DNA of 64,000 bases. Source: Tipula vernalis. Taxonomy: Eukaryota > Arthropoda > Insecta > Diptera > Tipulidae. Each line of letters starts with the position of its first letter. Within the stretch, counting starts at the first letter, position 1. The translations under genes and the position numbers were made by a program. The notes below the pieces were generated by a model, which worked only from the letters and a program-made list of their open reading frames with translations, did not search any database and was not told the origin of the DNA. The DNA lies in NCBI GenBank assembly GCA_958295665.1, contig OY282558.1:60872789-60936788 (forward strand). The letters run 5' to 3'. Shown piece after piece: positions 44,305 to 54,031 of this stretch.

Positions 44305-44877
44305 TGCTAGGCATGGTACGACTCTCCAGCTGCAACCGGGAAGGGCAAGTCTGGGGAGGCCTATTACAGCGCTGAGACAAGCACTTGGGAAGCAGGCGCT
44401 ATCCTCAGCGGGGGAAAGGTGGTCTAACACCCTCACCTGTAGAGTTGCAAGACAAGTTTGGCCAAAGCTGGACTTGGGGCGCACTAGGGCATTAATATCC
44501 TTACGCAGACGTGAATTAAGAACGGTCGTAGGAATTCTCACGGGACACTGCCTTTTTGGAGAACATGCAAGAAGGCTGGGTCTGAAGGCTAATGACTTCT
44601 GCAGAAGCTGCTTGGACGAAGAGGAGGAAGAGACTTTGGTCCACTTCCTTTGCTCGTGTCCAGCATGGGCTCTCAGAAGGCACAAACACTTAGGTAAGTT
44701 CAAGATGGACTGCCTCTCGGATCTTGAAAACAGTAAAGTGCGGGACGTCTTACGCTACATAAGTAGCTCGAAATGGTTCCAATAGGGGTAAAAGGGGATA
44801 CATCCTGTGGTATCACAATGGACCGTCACCGGCCTAAGTGTGCGTAAGCAGACACTCCAATCTAACCTAACCTAACC
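44305..44877 (+). mobile_element. 5'-truncated RNase-H LINE fragment nested in Gypsy E
   Basis: A 573-base insertion flanked by the 13-base direct repeat TATTCCTAAAAAT (44292-44304 and 44878-44890), a typical target-primed duplication. The + frame to 44785 gives the end of RNase H and the C-terminal CCHC domain of an LOA/R1-type LINE: RTVVGILTGHCLFGEHARRL, FCRSCLDEEEEETLVHFLC and CPAWALRRHKHLG. Its 3' end is a (CCTAA)n run, CTAACCTAACCTAACC, just inside the right duplication. It is the only retroelement on the plus strand. Confidence 0.85.
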
Positions 44878-44890
44878 TATTCCTAAAAAT

Positions 44891-45427
44891 ATATCTTTAT
44901 ATTTTTTATGATATATCTCACTTGCTGTCTTTATTCCATACGGCATCCTCTTGAAGCAATATCTTCCATATGGGGTTATGAATGTTGTATATCGCGAACT
45001 TTTTTCTGTCAGTTTTATTTGATAGAATGCTTTACTACAATCAAGAGTGCTAAATATTTTGGCTTTATTCAAATTACTGGTTATTTCGTTAAACGTTGGC
45101 ATTTGATAATATTCTCTTAATAGACATGAGTTTAAATTTTGTGGGTCTAGACATACTCTGAGTGATCCGTCATCTTTTTTACTATAACTACCTGACTAAC
45201 AAATTCAGTTGGTCTGTCAACTTTTTCTATAATTCCGTCTTCTAACATCTTATCTAATTCCTGTTTGAATTTGTCTCTAATTTTAAAGGGTATCCCTCTT
45301 GCCTGTTCTATTCTTGCTATGTAATTATCTTTCAGTGCAAATCATATTCTTAAATTTGGTATCTGATCTGTCCTATCCCCTCAAAATTTGATTTAAACTC
45401 TTCTATTATACTTTGGGATATTGTCTG
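44891..45427 (-). pseudogene. Gypsy E RT, upstream half
   Basis: The frame 44872-45102 has FSTLDCSKAFYQIKLTEKSS and TPYGRYCFKRMPYG, RT motifs. Upstream, other frames give LRVCLDPQNLN and DKFKQELDKMLEDGIIEKV, so several shifts exist. The duplicated LINE target site lies at its end. Confidence 0.7.
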
Positions 45428-46200
45428 TCAAAATCGTGGCGATCTGATTTTGCGTCTAAAATGATGAAGGTTGCATAATATCTCCAGGAAGACGCAATTT
45501 GCTCCCAAACACGAGTTCGACTGAGGAAGTTTCGAATTAGTCCTTGTATCGTTCTTAATACACTTTATCGATAGTATCAAGATACAGTAGGCCTGCGTTG
45601 AAAATGCGATGAAATTAATCATGTCGAAGAATTGTCGAATACCTTTAGTAGTGGTTAGAGGTGTGAAATTCGTTATTGCTTCAACTCGATACTGTGCCGG
45701 TATAATCCTGGTGAATGAATGAGCTGCTAGAATAACAGCCCTCCTAGCTGATGGCAGAAATCCACGATGAATGGTGTTGGGTGTCGTGGGCTTTATTGTA
45801 GTGATCCTATATGATTGTTGACAATTGAAATGATTTCACGAAAAGGACAGAGAAGTTAGGTCGATCAATTTATTAATCTTGATTTTGACTAACATACCGA
45901 AGTGTACATCTGTCAAAGTTAGCGACAGAAAATTTCACCTCGCGTGCAGACAACATAGGCTCAAGTTTTGTGTTGTTGCAGTAAATTATCACGCAGAACG
46001 TACTTCGTTTTTTTATTTCTAACTTGTAGAGCAGAAAGCAATCGGTTTAATTTTCTTCTGACTGAGTCTTCCAAATTAAATGCCCATGCATGTTCGAGTT
46101 GCTTGAACCATATCTCAGGATCTTCTTGTTATGTCTTCTTTAAAAAAACAAAAATAAATGATCTCACGAATGCCTTTCGGTGAAAACGACTCGGCATATT
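45428..46200 (-). pseudogene. Gypsy relic: gag start and RT connection remnants
   Basis: At about 46193-45960 (minus) a gag-like start reads PEIWFKQLEHAWAFNLEDS, the WF-x-x-LE pattern of CsRn1/Mag-type gag. At about 45750-45600 a fragment with VEAITNFTPLTTTKGIRQFF and then MINF is the RT connection region. Intermediate sequence is missing, so the relic is deeply deleted. It is on the minus strand and adjoins the truncated end of element E. Confidence 0.55.
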
Positions 46201-47940
46201 TTATTTTAATAATACACGTCATTTATTCCTTAGCTAAAGCTTCGAGATAGTTGAATTCAAATAAAAACTTTATTTTAAAATTGTAGTGTGTCACCCATTT
46301 TGATTTGCGAAACTATGATTTCGATTTTTTTTTTTACGAAACCATAGTGTGTCAATATAGATAAATTCGGTTTTAGATGGAGTTCTTGCAGGAAACAAAC
46401 AGATTCCGATTTAAAACTTTACTGTACATTATCATTATATTTTTAATTTAATTCTATATAATATTCAATACGTAATTAAAACTTTAATCTCTTTGATAAG
46501 CAATACTTACAATTCGATCTATAATTTTATAAAAATTTAAATCTAACGAGAAAATGGCGTTTAAATTTAATAAATATAAAAAATCCGCGTGTAGTTTGTA
46601 ATTTTCGGCGATTTTTAAAATTTAAAATTTTTTTAAAATTTTCTAAAATATTTTTAAAGTTAAAAAAAAATTTAAATAAGGAATAATAAGTCACTGCCAA
46701 ATATTTATAATCCTATATAAATCATGACGTATACTTAAGATATATGTATGTGCATTGTGCGCCACTCCCATAGTGACGGGTTTCTAGTGGTGTGCATTTT
46801 AAGAAGTAAAATTTATGGTTTTGTGTTTTTCGTTTTTTTTTTTTTTTCTAAATGATAAATGCGTTTATTGACTCCATGTGGTTTATATTTTTGGCGGGTC
46901 TCGTTGTTTTCGTTTTATTTTAACTGTAAATTATTAATAAAAACGATTTGTGCAAGATAGTTTGATCCTAATGAATTATTGGCCAACGCAAATTGAAATA
47001 AATCGCATGATACAAAAAACTGGAATATTTAAATTCGAATAATCTGAATTCTAAGGAATTTTCTAATTCGCCTACAGTATCTATGTATTGTATGTATGTA
47101 CAAAAATTTTTGATTTTCCATAACTTGAAAATTAGTACAGTGTAGGCATCTGCCTGCTAGCGACATTGTTTTCTTCCTTCCCACCAACGCAACACAACCC
47201 TACGCTGTTTCAAAGATAAAACAAACAAAAGAAAATCCTTGAAGTAATTTTCACAATAATCTTACAAAAAAATAAAAAATAAAAAAAGATTCGTGAAACA
47301 ACGCAATGATTTATATTGTTTCGTTATAAATAGGTTATTAGAGACCTATCCTACATAATACTCCTGTTACACATGTGTTGTTGTCTTTTTAATTTTTAGT
47401 TAATTTTCTTAAAACCATGTAGGTAATGTAAAATAAATCTCTCCCCATGGCAATGTCACATAAAATCATACAACGCAAAACAATATTTGGCGACACACGG
47501 TAACCGATATAACTCATAATGTTAGAAATTCTCCTAATTGAATTGTATCGGCTTTTTAAGGTTAAACAAGCGTGTCATATTTATGCGAGCTTATCAAGAT
47601 ATTGAAATATGTGGATGACTGCTAATTATTCTTAGAAACAATTAGAAACAAAACCAAATTTAACTTTGGGCACCAATTTTCTTTCACTGTGAAAATCTTC
47701 AGTCTAAACAAATCATAAATCATTTAAATTGGTTATGGTGGTCAACTGCGACCTCGACGTTAAATGGACGTTTTATGGAACACTCGATCAAACGGCGTTT
47801 GATACACAATTTGTGGAAGCCTAATTGTCCTTATTAAAAGCAAATTCGACGTGAGTCGAAAGTAATTTCACAATTCTGACGTTAACCATATTGACATATC
47901 GGAGATTAACTAATCAATCTAACCATTAACCTACTTGCTT
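46201..47940. other. Non-coding, no gene recognised
   Basis: AT-rich DNA. A GTGTGTCA...CGAAACTATG-ATTTCGAT segment is repeated in modified form within 46287-46350, perhaps part of the LTR of the neighbouring relic. Nothing else could be named. Confidence 0.45.
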
Positions 47941-47944
47941 TGAC

Positions 47945-48485
47945 AGGATAAATTTTAACTAGTGGCGCCACGAGTTTGTGGTATCGGTACTACAATATTT
48001 TTCCAATAATTTGTGAATTTATTGCAGCAAAATCACCCACCCTATATATCGGTTTTCGGTATACGTTCGGCAATGTACTGACGTTCAATATTTAAATCTA
48101 AATAGTCCTGTTTATTTTGTAAATAATCATTATTTAGTCTTTGAGTTTTCCCGAATAACGCTTGAGATGGGGTAACCTGAATAATACGATTTACCGTGTT
48201 ATTTATTCAAAACAGATTGTGTTTCAGTCAATACTCCATGATTAGAACGGATAACCAATTTCGCAACAACAATCGTAATTTCTCGATTGAGACATTCTAC
48301 TTGCCCATTGCTCTGAGGCGAATAATCCGTTGCATCAATACGTGTAGAAAATTTGTCGACTCCACAAATTCCGAAAACAAGCAGCACGGTCAGATAAGAC
48401 TCTTATTGGAACATTGTATTGCTCAAAATACTTGACCAAGCAACGAATAACTTCATCGACATTGTATTGTGTGAAATGGTTCATC
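47945..48485 (-). pseudogene. Gypsy integrase relic
   Basis: Broken minus-strand frames show KYFEQYNVPIRVLSDRAACF (integrase second Asp), YSPQSNGQVECLNREI (catalytic Glu region, here GQVE) and IIQVTPSQALFGKTQRL further on. The frame order matches an integrase C-terminal half, but it is cut by stops and shifts. Flanking elements were not resolved. Confidence 0.65.
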
Positions 48486-48489
48486 AGAT

Positions 48490-48741
48490 TTGTATATCAA
48501 AGGTAATGAGGAACCGTATAAGTGGTTTTGCGATGAGGTTTCCAGCATTAACGATATCTGGCGTTATTGTCCACTAGAGGGTCCCAGCATTGTGGTTTAC
48601 AACATTGGTGTGATGAATCCAAATACCTCGATCAAGGGCTGGAAAGTCGTCAAGTACAAACGAGGGACCAATTGCCAATCGATTGTTCTCAGGGTTGACT
48701 ATAAGACCTTTTTCGTTTCGGGTTCTGGTATGTTAATATGA
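48490..48741 (+). CDS. Unassigned frame, perhaps DUF4780-like
   Basis: An 83-residue plus-strand frame reading EEPYKWFCDEVSSINDIWRY, GPSIVVYNIGV and KGWKVVKYKRGTNCQSIVLR. The Trp spacing, the beta-strand-like SIVVYNIGV and the WKVVKY...LRVD pattern are reminiscent of DUF4780, a domain found in insect transposon-associated proteins. It overlaps or adjoins a minus-strand Gypsy relic, so it could equally be chance. A weak call. Confidence 0.3.
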   Translation: MYIKGNEEPYKWFCDEVSSINDIWRYCPLEGPSIVVYNIGVMNPNTSIKGWKVVKYKRGTNCQSIVLRVDYKTFFVSGSGMLI

Positions 48742-49239
48742 CTTCAACACAGCAAGTCAGCTTTATTTGAATTAAGGAAGTTGCTTGCTGGATAGCATAC
48801 AGATTTATTTTTTATTCAAGAACCTTATCTTCCCGATAGTTCTGTTTGTGGACTAAACATTCCTAATCAATAAAACTAGAGCTTTCATTTATATTTCTAA
48901 TAATATCAGTTCGGATTATCTCTCAACGCAGTTCGGATGATCTCTCAGCGGTTCTGATCACTTTCGAATATGGTTAGGCTTGCACTGAACTGAACATTGT
49001 CTCAGTTTACCTTCCATTTGATGGTGATAAAAGACCACCTCTTAAGCCGTATCGTAATCATAAATTAAGCAATTGTGCTGTTCGTGTAATTTATGCTGTC
49101 TTCTCATTTAAACTAATTTGACAAGTCGTCAAATATCCCATCCAGGAATTGTGAAAAATTGATGAATGAAAAATTGTAGGTCGCGACTGGAGGTTTAAGA
49201 ACCACTCAATTTGTAGTTAATAACTTATGAGTCGACAGA
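48742..49239. other. Non-coding, no gene recognised
   Basis: About 500 bases between the DUF4780-like frame and Gypsy C. A TCTCTCAACGCAGTTCGGATGA / TCTCTCAGCGGTTCTGATC repeat pair occurs near 48910-48960. Nothing else named. Confidence 0.4.
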
Positions 49240-49243
49240 CACT

Positions 49244-49475
49244 TGTTGTATTTATTCTTATGTTATTTTAATAAAACTAATATTATCAACATTTATCTTA
49301 ATTATTATCTTTTATTTTTAATTTAATTATTTATAAAACGTGTTGGCTTTTTATATGTTTTATTACATCTGACTTCTGTCAACTATTCTATTACAATCGC
49401 TATTCTTCATATTACAATATGTAGTAGATGTAGTACTATATACATAGTGTATATAGGGCTATTATAGTTACATCA
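49244..49475 (-). repeat. Gypsy C 3' LTR (232 bp)
   Basis: Differs from 53796-54027 at two bases (TTACATCTG versus TTACGTCTG and TGTAGTACTA versus TGTAGTCCTA). Confidence 0.9.
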
Positions 49476-49610
49476 TCTTCCCCTATTATATTTTTGGGCC
49501 AAACTAAACTTTCTTAATGCTTTGTAACTTAAATAATTCAATATCAACTTATAATTACATACATATTCATTTATAATTTATAATAATAGCTTTTCATTTT
49601 ATGTTTATCA

Positions 49611-51386
49611 TCATATCTTTCTTCCTTCCTTCAAAAAAAAAAAATTTTTAATTTTTAACGGAATGAACATATAGTAATCTTTATATTTTTCTGGAAATTT
49701 TACGAGCCTACCAGATCGGGTTGACGTTTGCGGCATAACATTTTGAATTACATGTTCGTTGCTACTCTGTATGTTTACAGGAGTTGTGTGTTTACTAGTG
49801 ACCTGATTGTGAGTGTCTCGTAGACTATTTGCATTATTCGTTCTGGTTTCATTGAAACATTGATTTGCAACTACAAGTTCATGTGGGGATTTTTTTAAAT
49901 GATACTTATTTCGCCTGAATATACGACCATTTTCATTTTTGATTATATATGACCGTGGACTTTCATGTTTTTGTATAATCTTCGCTGGCTCCCATAGCCG
50001 ATTTCTTTGATAAACCACATTATCCCCTGGCTCGAAATTGGATCGAGATTTAGATCGTTGATCATGGTAAGATTTGATTTTTTCTTGATTTTGAGCTAAA
50101 CGATTTGTAACGTTTACTTCGATTTTGGGTTTTAAAAGAGATTCTTTAATCGGAATTTTAGTTCTTGTCCGTCGGCTCATCAGCAACTGTGATGGAGAAG
50201 CGGAAAGATTTGAAACTGGGTGATTACGGTACTCAAGTATTGAATATTCAATATCTTTTTTATCGCTTAACGATTTTTTGACAAGCCGTTTTGCAATATC
50301 AACTGCTTTCTCGGCTTGCCCGTTTGAGCGCGGATAATTTGGACTTGAATTTTTTATTTCAAATTGCCATTCTTTAGCGAACTCTATACACTCTTTAGAT
50401 GCAAAAGGCATATTATCACAAATTAATATTTTCGGGATCCCGTGACTTGCAAAAATCGTTTTTAAATGTTTGATAATTTCACCTGATTGCTTGTTACGAA
50501 GAGGCAAGATTTCAAGCCATTTCGTATAGTAATCGGTTAATACCAGATAGTCAATAGCACCAACTGTCATTATATCACATGCAATTTTTTGAAACGGTAA
50601 TTCTGGAATCTCATGTGGTATAAGTGGTTCGTGAGTGTTTGATGGTTGATATCTCTCACAAAGACGGCATCTGCTAATATAATCCTCGATATCCGCGTCA
50701 ATGCCAAACCAATAGAAAATAGTCCTAGCTCGCATTTTAGTTTTTGATATGCCAATGTGTGCCTCATGTAATTTTTTAAGCATCTCATTTTTTAGAGTGT
50801 TGGGAACTATTATTCTTTCGCCGAGAAATAGAATACCATCATCATAAAATATGTTATCACGAAATTTCCAATATGGCTTTACTACTTCTGGAAGATTCTT
50901 TTTGTCCCTGGGCCATCCCGTTTTATAAATTAAAATTAATTTAGATAAAGCGGGATCTGTTTGCACTTCGCTTTGAAAAGTTTCTTTAAGTTTGTCCGAC
51001 ATATTAATTGTATGTACTACATCAGCATATTCTAAGAATTCGGTAGAAGGTTCGTCCTTTAGATATGCTCTAGATAATTGATCGGCTATGTGAAGATCTT
51101 TTCCAGGGACGTATATTACCTCTAGATTGTACTTAAGCATTTTCATTTTCATCCTTTTCAATCTAGATGAATTTATTTTTGACATTTCATTTTTCATAAT
51201 ACTTATCAAGGGTTTATGATCAGTATGAACTTGTACATTGCGGCCATAAATGTAATTATGAAATTTTGTACATGAGTACAATATACCTAACAGCTCTTTT
51301 TCGATCTGTGCATAATTTTCCTCAGCCGACGTAAGGCTTCTGGACGCATAAGCTACAGGTTTTGTGTTCTGAAGTATAGGACACAT
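49611..51386 (-). CDS. Gypsy C RNase H (C-terminal part) and integrase
   Basis: A 591-residue frame. RNase H: YASRSLTSAEENYAQIEKEL and TDHKPLISIM. Integrase zinc segment: HEAHIGISKTKMRAR then CRLCERY. Core: Asp in ACDIMTVGA, Asp in ICDNMPF and Glu in SNGQAEKAV, with LSASPSQLLMSRRTR after it; the tail reads KFPEKYKDYYMF. All catalytic residues are present, the most complete integrase in the window. It overlaps the preceding RT frame at about 51353-51386 in another frame, a one-base shift. Confidence 0.9.
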   Translation of the reverse strand: MCPILQNTKPVAYASRSLTSAEENYAQIEKELLGILYSCTKFHNYIYGRNVQVHTDHKPLISIMKNEMSKINSSRLKRMKMKMLKYNLEVIYVPGKDLHIADQLSRAYLKDEPSTEFLEYADVVHTINMSDKLKETFQSEVQTDPALSKLILIYKTGWPRDKKNLPEVVKPYWKFRDNIFYDDGILFLGERIIVPNTLKNEMLKKLHEAHIGISKTKMRARTIFYWFGIDADIEDYISRCRLCERYQPSNTHEPLIPHEIPELPFQKIACDIMTVGAIDYLVLTDYYTKWLEILPLRNKQSGEIIKHLKTIFASHGIPKILICDNMPFASKECIEFAKEWQFEIKNSSPNYPRSNGQAEKAVDIAKRLVKKSLSDKKDIEYSILEYRNHPVSNLSASPSQLLMSRRTRTKIPIKESLLKPKIEVNVTNRLAQNQEKIKSYHDQRSKSRSNFEPGDNVVYQRNRLWEPAKIIQKHESPRSYIIKNENGRIFRRNKYHLKKSPHELVVANQCFNETRTNNANSLRDTHNQVTSKHTTPVNIQSSNEHVIQNVMPQTSTRSGRLVKFPEKYKDYYMFIPLKIKNFFFLKEGRKI

Positions 51387-52288
51387 CCCACTCCGCTTTT
51401 GGAAGCATCCGTTTGAATAACAATTTTTTTTTTCGCATCAAACGGTTGAAGAACTGGTGAGTTGGTGATTAACTCTTTGAGTAATTGCACGTTATTAGAG
51501 TGAGCTTTAGACCATACAAATTCGGAATTGTTTTTGAGTAATTGACGTAGTGGCTCTGTTTTTTCCGCTAAATTCGGAATAAAACTACGCAAATAGTTAA
51601 TCATACCGAGAAAACGTTGCAAGTCTTTTTTGGATGTTGGATTTTCCATATTCGTTATAGCTTTAATGCGGCCAGGATCAGCTTGCATACCCTCTTTACT
51701 AAATTTATGTCCCAGAAAGGAAACCTCTTTTACCTTGTATTGAATTTTGTCAACGTTAAATTTAATATTCAACTCTTTCGCCCTCTGAACAACTTTCATT
51801 AGAATTTCGTCATGTTCCTTTTCCGTTTTTGCTTTTATCAACAGGTCATCAATGTAAGTGTAAAGACCGTCAATGTCGCCGAAATTATTTTCATTCATTC
51901 TTTGAAAAGCTTCTGGAGCTACGTTAATGCCAAATGGCAACCGATTAAATTTGTAACTGCCAAACGGCGTACTAAAGGAACACAACTCAGACGATTCTGG
52001 TGTTAGTTCAATTTGATAGAACCCATCCTTCAAATCCAACACTGTGAAGTACTCACAACCAGCTAACTGAGCTTTTAGATCTTCTAATGTGGGAATTAAA
52101 AAATGTTCCTTTTTAAGAGCTAAATTTAAGAACTTAGGATCGAGACATAGTCTGATTGTTCCATTTGGTTTCTCAACTATCGTGAGGTTACTCAACCAAT
52201 CACTCGGTTCAGTAATGGGTTCTATGATTTTCATTCGCGTTAAATGATCAAGTGCCTCTTTGACTTTAGGTTTAAGCTTTAAAGCCAA
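51353..52288 (-). CDS. Gypsy C reverse transcriptase and start of RNase H
   Basis: A 311-residue frame. RT motifs include TVLDLKDGFYQIELTPES, SYKFNRLPFGINVAPEAFQR, the catalytic box YTYIDDLLIKAK and VSFLGHKFSKEG. RNase H begins with VIQTDASKSGVGC before the frame shifts near 51375. The frame could continue upstream from the gag-protease frame, with a shift near 52326 at an A/T-rich run. Confidence 0.9.
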   Translation of the reverse strand: MALKLKPKVKEALDHLTRMKIIEPITEPSDWLSNLTIVEKPNGTIRLCLDPKFLNLALKKEHFLIPTLEDLKAQLAGCEYFTVLDLKDGFYQIELTPESSELCSFSTPFGSYKFNRLPFGINVAPEAFQRMNENNFGDIDGLYTYIDDLLIKAKTEKEHDEILMKVVQRAKELNIKFNVDKIQYKVKEVSFLGHKFSKEGMQADPGRIKAITNMENPTSKKDLQRFLGMINYLRSFIPNLAEKTEPLRQLLKNNSEFVWSKAHSNNVQLLKELITNSPVLQPFDAKKKIVIQTDASKSGVGCVLYFRTQNL

Positions 52289-52325
52289 TCTTCTTGGAGG
52301 TCGATTAACAGGGATGGCATCGCTT

Positions 52326-53663
52326 TTAATAAATTAATTTTAGAGGATTTGGAAACTTGCCAAGTCCTGTGAAAATTTCTCTATTGGCTCGAATAAAATT
52401 TTCCTTTTCATTTAAAATTTCACAAACCCTATTTATTAATCCCAATTTTAAACATGTATGTAGTCCTAGTATTGGAGTTGCATCACTATTTATTAAAACG
52501 AAACACTCTTCTGATTCTAAATCTCGAATTTTAATGATTAATTTAGTTACACCGCAAGGAGTGATTTTTGTGCCTCCATATGCTCGTAACTGGATGCTAG
52601 TTTCTAGTATTGGTTTTTTGCAATTCAATTTTTTAAACTGCCACATTGGTATTATATTAACGTCTGAACCCGTATCCAATTTGAAATTAATTTTTTCGTT
52701 TTCGACCGTAATATGTTCATACCAACCTACATTTTTTGTTGAAGGGAACTCAGAGGATATTATATCTACTAATTCTAAACTCTCTATATAAGCTTCATTC
52801 CTTTCATCGCAATCATCATCATCATCGCAATCATTATGTTTTTCGATTTCGTTTATTTGTTTTGACTTACAGCATCTAGCAAAGTGGTGCCTTGCTTTAC
52901 ATTTTTTACATTGCATCCCATAAGCTGGACATTTACCAACAAGGTGGGACTGAGCACACTTTCCGCATTGAATAGTACGTGAATTTAACCGTGATTGCGA
53001 TGATGAAGATCTCGATGTCGGATTATTTTTACAAAATTGTGAATAATTGCCCGATGTAACATTTATATTTTTGTTATAATTACCCTTAATATCGTGAACA
53101 TCTCTTATACTTCCTATATTTTGTTGTATTTGTGCGGTGTGCATTTTATTTTGCTCCGATATTCGACACTGTTCGATTGTTTTTTCTAATGATGGATCTC
53201 CCGTTTTTATTAACTGTTCCTGAAGCTGCACATCACGCAATCCAAAAATGATACGGTCTCTAATAAGTGCATGCTCTTGTGTGCCAAATTCACAAGATTT
53301 AGCCAACTTTCGAACGTCATTTAAAAATTGACTAAACGTTTCACCATCCTTTTGTTGCCTAGTGTAAAAACAATACCGCTCGTATATGATATTAGTTTTC
53401 CCGACACAATATTTTTCAAATTCAGCAACTATCACATCATAATCCGCTTCGTCCTCTTTATCTAGGTTAAACTGTTCATAAATTTCAACAGCCTCTTCGC
53501 CTATTATATTTTTAAAAATGGCCGCTTTCACGTGTTTTGGTTTTTCATCTAGTTCGAGGCCAATCATATAATTATTGAAACTTTTAATGAATTTATTCCA
53601 ATTCGTCGACATATTTCCTGTGCATAATAATGGTGCGGGTACATTTACCACTAATTTTTCCAT
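52326..53663 (-). CDS. Gypsy C gag and protease
   Basis: A 445-residue frame starting MEKLVVNVPAPLL. Capsid-like part about residues 1-180 (MSTNWNKFIKSFNNYM, then ETFSQFLNDVRKLAKSCEF). Zinc knuckles CGKCAQSHLVGKC and CKKCKARHHFARCC follow. Protease at about 300-390 with NFKLDTGSDVNIIP. It stops after FPNPLKLIY. Open throughout in this copy, unlike its element A counterpart. Confidence 0.9.
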   Translation of the reverse strand: MEKLVVNVPAPLLCTGNMSTNWNKFIKSFNNYMIGLELDEKPKHVKAAIFKNIIGEEAVEIYEQFNLDKEDEADYDVIVAEFEKYCVGKTNIIYERYCFYTRQQKDGETFSQFLNDVRKLAKSCEFGTQEHALIRDRIIFGLRDVQLQEQLIKTGDPSLEKTIEQCRISEQNKMHTAQIQQNIGSIRDVHDIKGNYNKNINVTSGNYSQFCKNNPTSRSSSSQSRLNSRTIQCGKCAQSHLVGKCPAYGMQCKKCKARHHFARCCKSKQINEIEKHNDCDDDDDCDERNEAYIESLELVDIISSEFPSTKNVGWYEHITVENEKINFKLDTGSDVNIIPMWQFKKLNCKKPILETSIQLRAYGGTKITPCGVTKLIIKIRDLESEECFVLINSDATPILGLHTCLKLGLINRVCEILNEKENFIRANREIFTGLGKFPNPLKLIY

Positions 53664-53779
53664 TTTATCTTTCTCGATGATTAGGAATTTCGCCGATTAA
53701 AATTTTCAATTTTTCTATCAAGCTTTTAATTTGTCAGAATTATGGTAGTCAATTCAACTTTATTTTTATAATTTTTTAG

Positions 53780-53795
53780 TTTACCAACTGCGCCA
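53780..53795 (-). other. Gypsy C primer-binding site, tRNA-Ser type
   Basis: TGGCGCAGTTGGTA follows the 5' LTR without a gap on the minus strand. Known 17.6/297 sites begin TGGCGCAGTCGGTA; the one difference (T for C) would allow a G:U pair with the same serine tRNA. Confidence 0.7.
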
Positions 53796-54027
53796 TGTTG
53801 TATTTATTCTTATGTTATTTTAATAAAACTAATATTATCAACATTTATCTTAATTATTATCTTTTATTTTTAATTTAATTATTTATAAAACGTGTTGGCT
53901 TTTTATATGTTTTATTACGTCTGACTTCTGTCAACTATTCTATTACAATCGCTATTCTTCATATTACAATATGTAGTAGATGTAGTCCTATATACATAGT
54001 GTATATAGGGCTATTATAGTTACATCA
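53796..54027 (-). repeat. Gypsy C 5' LTR (232 bp)
   Basis: See the left LTR; two differences. Flanked by CACT on its outer side at 54028-54031. Confidence 0.9.
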
Positions 54028-54031
54028 CACT

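Larger units (their letters stand above)
42321..45427 (-). mobile_element. Truncated Gypsy element E
   Basis: Only the 3' part remains on the minus strand: RT from within its N-terminal region, RNase H, integrase and 3' LTR. Gag, protease and the 5' LTR are missing, and homology stops abruptly at about 45427 against a different Gypsy relic. RT is split by a 573-base LINE fragment (44305-44877). Frames are broken in several places. Confidence 0.8.
49244..54027 (-). mobile_element. Young Ty3/Gypsy retrotransposon C
   Basis: A 4.78-kb element with 232-base LTRs (49244-49475, 53796-54027) that differ at two bases, TG...CA ends and a 4-base target duplication CACT (49240-49243, 54028-54031). Minus-strand order: gag with protease, RT, RNase H and integrase. 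TGGCGCAGTTGGTA directly inside the 5' LTR matches the complement of a serine tRNA 3' end of the type used by 17.6/297, with a G:U-compatible change. The polypurine tract TAGGGGAAGA precedes the 3' LTR. Frameshifts occur near 52326 and 51375. Confidence 0.92.

Noticed and set aside
44048..44785. One 245-codon + protein
   Set aside because: Only the part from 44305 on is LINE; the first part is antisense to Gypsy E.
44861..44877. (CCTAA)n as a telomere end
   Set aside because: It is the 3' tail of a nested LINE with target duplication, only about three units long and interstitial.
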